This document shows positions 54,601 through 64,000 of a DNA stretch of 64,000 nt, piece by piece. The position numbers and the translations under genes are program-made. The stretch is from Aplectana chamaeleonis. Taxonomy: Eukaryota > Nematoda > Chromadorea > Rhabditida > Cosmocercidae. Under the pieces are notes generated by a model. That model searched no databases, was not told where the DNA came from, and saw only the letters and a program-made list of their open reading frames with translations. The first letter of the stretch is position 1, and every line of letters begins with the position of its first letter. Location of the stretch: the NCBI GenBank assembly GCA_029168955.1, contig JAPDOI010000176.1:488501-552500 (forward strand), in the 5' to 3' direction.

Positions 54601-55812
54601 AATCGTTAATATTGATCGATATGGTAAACAGTAAGTAACTTACTCGTTGGCTGTCCCATCTCATCAGAAAAAGCACAGTCTACAACATTTTTTGGCGACT
54701 TGTGCGAAAAATCAATAATATCGATCGATATGGTAAACAGTAAGTAATTTACTCGTTGGCCACTACCACTGTTCTATCTCATCACAAAAAGCACTGTCTA
54801 CAACATGTTTTGGCAATTTAAGCGAAAAATCAATAGTATCGATCGATATGGTAAACAGTAAGTAATTTACTCGTTGAACACGTTCCCAATCTCACCCCAT
54901 CAGAAAAAGCACAGTCTACAACATGTTATGGCGATTTAAGCGAAAAATTCGATAATACCGATCGATATGGTAAATAGTAAGTAATTCACTCGTTGGCTCT
55001 ACAACGACAACCCCTGTCCCATCTCATCAGAAAAAGCAAAGTCTACAACATGTTTTGGCATTTTAAGCGAAAAATCGTTAATATCGATCGATATGATAAA
55101 CAGTAAGTAACATACTCGTTGGCCACTACCCCTGCCCCATCTCATCAGAAAAAGCACAGTCTACAACATGTTTTGGCGATTTAAGCGAAAAATCGTTAAT
55201 ATTGATCGATATGGTAAACAGTAAGTAACTTACTCGTTGGCCACTACCACTGTCCTATCTCATCAGAAAAAGCACTGTCTACAACATGTTTTGGCGATTT
55301 AAGCGAAAAATCGTTAATATCTATCGATATGGTAAACAGTAAGTAACTTAGCCGTTGGCTGTCCCATCTCATCAGAAAAAGCACAGTCTACAACATGTTT
55401 TCGCGATTTGTGCGAAAAATCAATAATATCGATCGATATGGTAAACAGTAAGTAATTTACTCGTTGGCCACTACCACTGTCCTATCTCATCAGAAAAAGC
55501 ACTGTCTACAACATGTTTTGGCAATTTAAGCGAAAAATCAATACTATCGATCGATATGGTAAACAGTAAGTAATTTACTCGTTGACCACGTTCCCTATCT
55601 CACCCCATCAGAAAAAGCAAAGTCTACAACATGTTTTGGCAATTTAAGCAAAAAATCGTTAATATCGATCGATATGATAAACAGTAAGTAACTTACTCGT
55701 TGGCCACTACCCCTGCCCCATCTCATCAGAAAAAGCACAGTCTACAACATGTTTTGGAAATTTAAGCGAAAAATCAATACTATCGATCGATATGGTAAAC
55801 AGTAAGTAATTT
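51700..55812 (+). repeat. Satellite array of about 118-bp monomers, left block
   Basis: Monomers contain agtaagtaatttactcgttg, a variable ccactaccmctg part, catcagaaaaagcac, ctacaacatgttttgg and a conserved tatcgatcgatatgg palindrome. Most are about 118 bp; variants lacking the ccactaccmctg part are about 107 bp. Diagnostic variants recur at higher-order spacing: the tagcgaaaaatcaataatatcgatcgaaatggtg type at 51788 and 52260 is about 472 bp apart (four monomers). About 35 monomers are present. There is no coding sequence. Confidence 0.95.
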
Positions 55813-58800
55813 GGGGGTGTGTATACAAGTCTGTTGGTACCTGCTCGTTGGTGCCCCTGCTTCTACTGAACCCAGCAGACGTTTGAGTGTACACAGGGAA
55901 CGTTCGAGCGATATAGCGTGCACAACTATATCGCGAAAGTATCCCGCACATTGCATAAAGGTGTCGCCGTCCGGCACACTAAGGCCTCTGGTCCATAACA
56001 CCTTAGGATCCGTACCTAGGGGTCATGGAGTCTTTGGCCACAAGCCACAATTTCGCCACCCTGGACTGTCGATCGCTGTCGAGTGATATCCAAAAAACTG
56101 CGCTATCCAGACTTCTGAGCTATTTCCATGCACCGTTTGCTGCTTTGCAGGAAACCCGCCTCAAGGATAGACCCGTCATCAGCGTCGGAGAGTACACCAT
56201 CTACTGCGGTAACGCTGACGATAGGAGAGTGGGAGGCTGTGCAATAGCTGTAAGGAAGGATTTCAATGGTATGGTCAAGGAGTTCGGCTCAACGTCGTGT
56301 CGGAATGCATTCGTACGACTGCGGGATCACAGAGGATTCAATCTGTGGATAGTGAGTGCTCATGCGCCCACTGAAACCGCCGAAGACAATTCGAAGGATG
56401 CGTTTTATGAGGAACTCAATACGTTGCTGGCCAGGATACCTTGTCAACATGCTGTTGTCGTGGGGATTGACGCAAATGCGAAGATGGGACTTGATCAGGA
56501 ATCCGAAGTACTCGGTAAATGGTTCTACCCAGTGGAGCAAACATCGGACAATGGCTACCCCCTTGTCGACTTTGTGAACGCAGTGGTCTGATTATTGCAT
56601 CGACATTCAAGAGGAATCATCGCCGCCATCAGCTTACGTGGCAGGGACCAACCCGGCTATCTCCAGAAGAGCAGCGGAAGCGGAAGATGACAACTTTGAA
56701 ACTACAGCTTGACTATGTCCTGACGAGGAATATTCCAGTATCGGACATTCGAAGATCTAGAGCTGTGTGGGATGTCGCATTCGATTCGGATCACCGTCCT
56801 GTTCTGTTGAACTTCACTGCGAGGATTCATAAGAGGAAGCGAGGGGCTCAGCCTCTCCAGAGGATTGACATGACAAGTCTCAGAGATGAAGAGTGCAGAA
56901 GGAATTTCCGACAACGCGTTTCTATTCACATCGGAGTACGGACTAAGAAGAAACTTTGCGACGCGGATTCTTTTTGTCAAATGCATCCAGGACGCTTCGA
57001 AAGAGGCACTCCCGGTTGTACAGCCTAAGAAGAAGTTCGCCTACGTCTCAGAAGAAACAACATCTACCTACAACAGAGTATGTGCTCTCCGAACTGCAGG
57101 AAACTTCGTGGAGGAGAAGCGTCTGAGGAGGAAGTTGCGTCGGCAGCTTCAAAGTGACCGCGAACGAGAGTGGACGTGTAGAGCTAAGGAGTTCGAGAAG
57201 GCTTGGGAGGAGAAGAATCCGAGGAAAGCCTACACGTTGCTGCGACAGTATAGCGGGAAGATGAAGAGATGTTCTCCTGTCTTGAACACTACCAATGGAG
57301 TTGCAGTTGGTGATGCGACGCTGCCAATATGGAAGGATTACTTCAGTTCACTACTGAATCGTCCAGCGCCATCAGTACCTGAGCTCCCGCATGTTCAGAG
57401 AGCACATTACGATGTCAGTGAGGAACCGCCGACTGAGTCTGAAGTTTTGGATTGTGTCCGGAAAATGAAGAATGGAAAGGCAGGTGGAGATGACAACATC
57501 ACTGCTGAAATGCTGAAAGCTCTTCCTCCGTCTGGGATTCGTGAAATGACCAACACCATCCGTGCCATATGGATGAGCGAAAGGATACCCGATTCGTGGA
57601 GACATGCGATCATCGTACCTCTTCACAAGAAGCTATCCGTCACGGATCCTAAGAACTACAGAGGAATCTCTACTTCGTGTCATGTACAAGGTTTTAGAAC
57701 GTATCATTCTCGAGCGACTTATCAAACATCGTGAAGGAACGACCAGAGATGAGCAAGCCGGTTTTCGACCTGGAAGATCGACCATCAACCAAGTGTTCGT
57801 CGTGAGAAGAGTAATTGAATCGTGGCAGCGGTTTTCGAAGCCATTACAGCTTGCTTTTTTGGACTTTGAAGCCGCGTTCGACTCTCCTCATCGTGATCGA
57901 TTGCTCAATGCTCTGCGAGCAGATGGAGTCCCGGAAAAGTATGTTCGGTTAATCGAGGACATGAACAAAGGAACAACAGCAGCAGTTCGTACACCTGTCG
58001 GATTTACGTCAGCTTTCGAGGTGAAAACAGGAGTAAAGGCAAGGAGCCGTTGCAGGACCTTTTCTTTTCAACTTCGCCGTTGATGACATCATGCGTAGAG
58101 TTGCAGATCAGTTTCCTGCGGATGTGATCCTAACACCATCAGGACGCTCCCTTGTCGACCTGGAGTACGCCGACGACATTGTGTTATTCTGCTGAAAACA
58201 ACGCAAAACTGCAAAGGATTGTGAACCTCGTTGCGAAGTATGCCGCAGCCTATGGACTTCGTCTTCGTCCCGACAAATGCAAGCAGATGTGGGTCTCTCA
58301 GAGGCCTTTCAACTGGAGTTTGTGTGGACGGACAACGTATCGAACTGGTGGACGATTTCTGTTATTTGGGCTGTTTGCTGAAGAACGATGGTAGTTATGC
58401 AGCGGATATTCGACAACGATGTGCGAAAGCTACGTCTGCATTCAATTCTCTAACCAAGTGTTTGTAGTCTACCACCATCGCGAAGGAAGTCAAGTTGCGC
58501 GTCTACCTATCCGCTATTCGCCCTATCATGATGTACGGATCGGAGACGTGGGCAGCACCGAAAACGCAGATGGAAAGGTTGGATTGCACGGAGAGGGAAG
58601 CTTTTTAGGCGTTTGCTTGGATATTTCTGGCCGCGTGTATGCCATAACGAAGACCTTTACAAGGAAATCGACGCAGTACATCAACGCTTGACACGAGGGA
58701 GGTGCCAGCATCTCCTAACGCCATCTCAAGCAGCAATGGAAAGTCGACTTCGACTGCTCGGGCATATACTAAGAAGAACGCCGGATCGTCTCGTACAACA

Positions 58801-59091
58801 CGCTTTAAAAATGCTTCCAAATCCTGTCTGGAAACGGCCACCTGGGCGTAGGCGAAAGTTCTGGACGGATGTGGTTAAAGAGGATTTAAAGTCACTCGGC
58901 ATCGAAAGACAGTTCAGGCGCGATGTTTCGTTTCGCAGGAAATGGAATAGTGACAGCTGGATGGAATGTGTTCAAATTGTGGCTGAAGACCGTGAAAAAT
59001 GGACACGGCTGACTACTAGGACGGCACACCTCGGTGAAGATGCGGAATGACCGCGTCAGGCGAAAGCCAACCGATTAAGTCAAGTAAGTCA
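55813..59091 (+). mobile_element. RTE retrotransposon copy B inside the satellite
   Basis: The 12-bp duplication agtaagtaattt, a satellite sequence, flanks it (55801-55812, 59092-59103). It is 3279 bp long: a 5' untranslated region (55813-56024), one long coding region, and a 3' tail of AAGTCAAGT repeats. The satellite resumes in register on the right. It closely resembles copy C, differing mostly by single-base indels. Confidence 0.95.
56025..59050 (+). pseudogene. RTE copy B polyprotein, frame broken by small indels
   Basis: ATG 56025 opens the endonuclease (MESLATSHNFATLDCRSLSS, LQETRLKDRP, DANAKMG, SDHRPVLLNF). RT motifs follow: HAIIVPLHKKL, EEQ-type region DEQAGFRPGRS, FLDFEAAFDS (motif A), YADD at 58166-58177. 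The C-terminal part has YLSAIRPIMMYGSETW and ends GEDAE-TGA. Compared with A and C, breaks are single-base changes near 56570, 56970, 58035, 58185, 58305 and 58592, a 2-base loss near 57670, and TGG to TAG near 58466. Most lie in homopolymers. In an active copy the protein would drive target-primed reverse transcription. Confidence 0.9.
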
Positions 59092-61299
59092 AGTAAGTAA
59101 TTTACTCGTTGACCACTTTCCATATCTCAGCCCGGCGGGAAAACACAGCCTACAACGTGCTTTCGCCATTTGTGCGAAAAAATCAATAATATCGATCGAT
59201 ATGGTAAACAGTAAGTAATTTACTCGTTGACCACTTTCCCTATTTCACCCCATCAGAAAAAGCACAGTCTACAACACGTTTTGGCGACTTAAGCGAAAAA
59301 TCGTTAATATCGATCGATATGGTAAACAGTAAGTAACTTACTCGTTGGCTGTCCCATCTCATCAGAAAAAGCACAGTCTACAACATGTTTTGGCGATTTA
59401 AGCGAAAAATCGTTAATATTGATCGATATGGTAAACAGTAAGTAACTTACTCGTTGGCTGTCCCATCTCATCAGAAAAAGCACAGTCTACAACATGTTTT
59501 GGCGACTTGTGCGAAAAATCAATAATATCGATCGATATGGTAAACAGTAAGTAATTCACTCGTTGGCCACTACCACTGTTCTATCTCATCACAAAAAGCA
59601 CTGTCTACAACATGTTTTGGCAATTTAAGCGAAAAATCAATAGTATCGATCGATATGGTAAACAGTAAGTAATTTACTCGTTGAACACGTTCCCAATCTC
59701 ACCCCATCAGAAAAAGCACAGTCTACAACATGTTATGGCGATTTAAGCGAAAAATTCGATAATACCGATCGATATGGTAAATAGTAAGTAATTCACTCGT
59801 TGGCTCTACAACGACAACCCCTGTCCCATCTCATCAGAAAAAGCAAAGTCTACAACATGTTTAGGCATTTTAAGCGAAAAATCGTTAATATCGATCGATA
59901 TGATAAACAGTAAGTAACTTACTCGTTGGCCACTACCCCTGCCCCATCTCATCAGAAAAAGCACAGTCTACAACATGTTTTGGAAATTTAAGCGAAAAAT
60001 CAATACTATCGATCGATATGGTAAACAGTAAGTAATTTACTCGTTGACCACTTTCCCTATCTCAGCCCGGCGGGAAAAACACAGCCTACAACGTGCTTTC
60101 GCAATTTGTGCGAAAAAATCAATAATATCGATCGATATGGTAAACAGTAAGTAATTTACTCGTTGACCACTTTCCCTATTTCACCCCATCAGAAAAAGCA
60201 CAGTCTACAACACGTTTTGGCGACTTAAGCGAAAAATCGTTAATATCGATCGATATGGTAAACAGTAAGTAACTTACTCGTTGGCTGTCTCATCTCATCA
60301 GAAAAAGCACAGTCTACAACATGTTTTGGCGATTTAAGCGAAAAATCGTTAATATTGATCGATATGGTAAACAGTAAGTAACTTACTCGTTGGCTGTCCC
60401 ATCTCATCAGAAAAAGCACGGTCTACAACATGTTTTGGCGACTTGTGCGAAAAATCAATAATATCGATCGATATGGTAAACAGTAAGTAATTTACTCGTT
60501 GGCCACTACCACTGTTCTATCTCATCACAAAAAGCACTGTCTACAACATGTTTTGGCAATTTAAGCGAAAAATCAATAGTATCGATCGATATGGTAAACA
60601 GTAAGTAATTTACTCGTTGAATACGTTCCCAATCTCACCCCATCAGAAAAAGCACAGTCTACAACATGTTATGGCGATTTAAGCGAAAAATTCGATAATA
60701 CCGATCGATATGGTAAATAGTAAGTAACTTACTCGTTGGCCACTACCCCTGCCCCATCTCATCAGAAAAAGCACAGTCTACAACATGTTTTGGCGATTTG
60801 AGCGAAAAATCGTTAATATTGATCGATATGGTAAACAGTAAGTAACTTACTCGTTGGCCACTACCCCTGCCCCATCTCATCAGAAAAAGCAAAGTCTACA
60901 ACATGTTTTGGCATTTTAAGCGAAAAATCGTTATTATCGATCGATATGATAAACAGTAAGTAACTTACTCGTTGGCCACTACCCCTGCCCCATCTCATCA
61001 GAAAAAGCACAGTCTACAACATGTTTTGGCGATTTAAGCGAAAAATCGTTAATATTGATCGATATGGTAAACAGTAAGTAACTTACTCGTTGGCTGTCCC
61101 ATCTCATCAGAAAAAGCACAGTCTACAACATGTTTTGGCGACTTGTGCGAAAAATCAATAATATCGATCGATATGGTAAACAAGGAGTAATTTACTCGTT
61201 GGCCACTACCACTGTTCTATCTCATCACAAAAAGCACTGTCTACAACATGTTTTGGCAATTTAAGCGAAAAATCAATAGTATCGATCGATATGGTAAAC
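59092..61299 (+). repeat. Satellite array of about 118-bp monomers, right block
   Basis: This continues the left block after RTE copy B. The sequence from 59105 to about 59920 nearly repeats 54300-55120, including rare variants such as cgccatttgtgcg. A block with agcccggcgggaaaa recurs at 59130 and 60066, 936 bp apart (about eight monomers). The array is cut at 61298 by RTE copy C. Confidence 0.95.
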
Positions 61300-64000
61300 T
61301 TGACTTACTTGACTTAATCGGTTGGCTTTCGCCTGACGCGGTTATTCCGCATCTTCACCGAGGTGTGCCGTCCTAGTAGTCAGCCGTGTCCATTTTTCAC
61401 GGTCTTCAGCCACAATTTGAACACATTCCATCCAGCTGTCACTATTCCATTTCCTGCGAAACGAAACATCGCGCCTGAACTGTCTTTCAATGCCGAGTGA
61501 CTTTAAATCCTCTTTAACCACATCCGTCCAGAACTTTCGCCTACGCCCAGGTGGCCGTTTCCAGACAGGATTTGGAGGCATTTTTAAAGCGTGTTGTACG
61601 AGACGATCCGGCGTTCTTCTTAGTATATGCCCGAGCAGTCGAAGTCGACTTTCCATTGCTGCTTGAGATGGCGTTAGGAGATGCTGGCACCTCCCTCGTG
61701 TCAAGCGTTGATGTACTGCGTCGATTTCCTTGTAAAGGTCTTCGTTATGGCATACACGCGGCCAGAAATATCCAAGCAAACGCCTAAAAAGCTTCCTCTC
61801 CGTGCAATCCAACCTTTCCATCTGCGTTTTCGGTGCTGCCCACGTCTCCGATCCGTACATCATGATAGGGCGAATAGCGGATAGGTAGACGCGCAACTTG
61901 ACTTCCTTCGCGATGGTGGTAGACCACAAACACTTGGTTAGAGAATTGAATGCAGACGTAGCTTTCGCACATCGTTGTCGAATATCCGCTGCATAACTAC
62001 CATCGTTCTTCAGCAAACAGCCCAAATAACAGAAATCGTCCACCAGTTCGATACGTTGTCCGTCCACACAAACTCCAGTTGAAGGCCTCTGAGAGACCCA
62101 CATCTGCTTGCATTTGTCGGGACGAAGACGAAGTCCATAGGCTGCGGCATACTTCGAAACGAGGTTCACAATCCTTTGCAGTTTTGCGTTGTTTTCAGCG
62201 AATAACACAATGTCGTCGGCGTACTCCAGGTCGACAAGGGAGCGTCCTGATGGTGTTAGGATCACATCCGCAGGAAACTGTTCTGCAACTCTACGCATGA
62301 TGTCATCAACGGCGAAGTTGAAAAGAAAAGGTCCTGCAACGGCTCCTTGCCTTACTCCTGTTTTCACCTCGAAAGCTGACGTAAATCCGACAGGTGTACG
62401 AACTGCTGCTGTTGTTCCTTTGTTCATGTCCTCGATTAACCGAACATACTTTTCCGGGACTCCATCTGCTCGCAGAGCATTGAGCAATCGATCACGATGA
62501 GGAGAGTCGAACGCGGCTTCAAAGTCCAAAAAGCAAGCTGTAATGGCTTCGAAAACCGCTGCCACGATTCAATTACTCTTCTCACGACGAACACTTGGTC
62601 GATGGTCGATCTTCCAGGTCGAAAACCGGCTTGCTCATCTCTGGTCGTTCCTTCACGATGTTTGATAAGTCGCTCGAGAATGATACGTTCTAAAACCTTG
62701 TACATGACACGAAGTAGAGAGATTCCTCTGTAGTTCTTAGGATCCGTGACGGATAGCTTCTTGTGAAGAGGTACGATGATCGCATGTCTCCACGAATCGG
62801 GTATCCTTTCGCTCATCCATATGGCACGGATGGTGTTGGCCATTTCACGAATCCCAGACGGAGGAAGAGCTTTCAGCATTTCAGCAGTGATGTTGTCATC
62901 TCCACCTGCCTTTCCATTCTTCATTTTCCGGACACAATCCAAAACTTCAGACTCAGTCGGCGGTTCCTCACTGACATCGTAATGTGCTCTCTGAACATGC
63001 GGGAGCTCAGGTACTGATGGCGCTGGACGATTCAGTAGTGAACTGAAGTAATCCTTCCATATTGGCAGCGTCGCATCACCAACTGCAACTCCATTGGTAG
63101 TGTTCAAGACAGGAGAACATCTCTTCATCTTCCCGCTATACTGTCGCAGCAACGTGTAGGCTTTCTTCGGATTCTTCTCCTCCCAAGCCTTCTCGAACTC
63201 CTTAGCTCTACACGTCCACTCTCGTTCGCGGTCACTTTGAAGCTGCCGACGCAACTTCCTCCTCAGACGCTTCTCCTCCACGAAGTTTCCTGCAGTTCGG
63301 AGAGCACATACTCTGTTGTAGGTAGATGTTGTTTCTTCTGAGACGTAGGCGAACTTCTTCTTAGGCTGTACAACCGGGAGTGCCTCTTTCGAAGCGTCCT
63401 GGATGCACTTGACAAAAGAATCCGCGTCGCAAAGTTTCTTCTTAGTCCGTACTCCGATGTGAATAGAAACGCGTTGTCGGAAATTCCTTCTGCACTCTTC
63501 ATCTCTGAGACTTGTCATGTCAATCCTCTGAGAGGCTGAGCCCCTCGCTTCCTCTTATGTATCCTCGCAGTGAAGTTCAACAGAACAGGACGGTGATCCG
63601 AATCGAATGCGACATCCCACACAGCTCTAGATCTTCGAATGTCCGATACTGGAATATTCCTCGTCAGGACATAGTCAAGCTGTAGTTTCAAAGTTGTCAT
63701 CTTCCGCTTCCGCTGCTCTTCTGGAGATAGCCGGGTTGGTCCCTGCCACGTAAGCTGATGGCGGCGATGATTCCTCTTGAATGTCGATGCAATAATCAGA
63801 CCACTGCGTTCACAAAAGTCGACAAGGCGGTAGCCATTGTCCGATGTTTGCTCCACTGGGTAGAACCATTTACCGAGTACTTCGGATTCCTGATCAAGTC
63901 CCATCTTCGCATTTGCGTCAATCCCCACGACAACAGCATGTTGACAAGGTATCCTGGCCAGCAACGTATTGAGTTCCTCATAAAACGCATCCTTCGAATT
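61298..64000 (-). mobile_element. RTE retrotransposon copy C, truncated by the window edge
   Basis: The 3' end (ACTTGACTTACTTGAC on the plus strand) abuts satellite sequence at 61298. The element runs minus-strand past 64000 within the endonuclease region. It is a close relative of copy B in opposite orientation, so their 3' ends face each other across 2.2 kb of satellite. The target duplication cannot be seen because the 5' end is outside. Confidence 0.95.
61342..63999 (-). pseudogene. RTE copy C polyprotein, partial and frame broken
   Basis: Three long frames (63964-63515, 63518-62436 and 62565-61342) cover endonuclease C-terminus, linker, RT and C-terminal region. Only two indels break it in view: a lost C near 63530, and a T run one short near 62530 at motif A (LAFLDFEAAF). 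The catalytic YADD is at 62223-62212. The terminal stop at 61342 is intact after GEDAE. It is the best-preserved copy here, and correcting two possible sequencing errors would leave it open over the visible part. Confidence 0.9.

Noticed and set aside
51700..61299. CRISPR array
   Set aside because: Regular repeats of about 118 bp without unique spacers, in an evident eukaryotic genome with spliced genes; it is a satellite.

Overview
The window looks like nuclear DNA of a parasitic nematode, most likely a strongylid such as a hookworm. This is inferred from small introns ending in TTTCAG/TTTAG-type acceptors, a Rab gene resembling nematode rsef-1, RTE-clade retrotransposons, Tc1-type transposons and very many short inverted-repeat elements. 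Species cannot be fixed from sequence alone. Almost everything here is transposon-derived or tandemly repeated. I support one host gene, four consecutive exons on the minus strand (42568-44786) that encode most of the G domain of a RASEF/Rab45-type GTPase, plus one weak candidate terminal exon (13885-14199).

Layout, left to right. 470-2535 holds a hAT-like end and a nest of inverted repeats rich in CATGTAA. 3586-9859 is an old RTE retrotransposon (copy A, minus strand) that landed in a hAT-like element. Copy A is split by a 2.98-kb foldback element (4837-7818), which itself carries a 161-bp MITE (6881-7041). 9938-14400 has a GC-rich inverted pair, an AT-rich stretch and a TIR element (12711-13787). 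14403-15290 is a second hAT-like copy with a nested 472-bp palindromic MITE. 17075-24784 is a cluster of TTAA-flanked elements, nested several deep. 25495-27812 has a 60-bp tandem repeat beside a 2-kb hAT-type element. 28259-29842 is a Tc1-like transposon with a nearly intact transposase. 32159-32386 is a GC-rich near-perfect palindrome. 38561-41475 is a CA-rich microsatellite split by a hAT-type element, in turn split by a Tc1 element of IR/DR type. The Rab gene follows, with an MITE just downstream and further repeats in its largest intron.

47219-50333 is a second RTE lineage (copy D) with a 13-bp target duplication. 51700-61299 is a satellite of about 118-bp monomers with higher-order periodicity. 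It is interrupted by a nearly full-length RTE (copy B, plus strand, 55813-59091, 12-bp target duplication) and bounded on the right by a convergent copy C (minus strand, from 61298 past the window edge).

The elements fit together as an insertion stratigraphy. Clean target duplications (TA, TTAA, 8 bp, 9 bp, 12-13 bp) allow most events to be ordered. All transposon reading frames examined are broken, many by single-base changes in homopolymer runs, so some breaks may be assembly errors.
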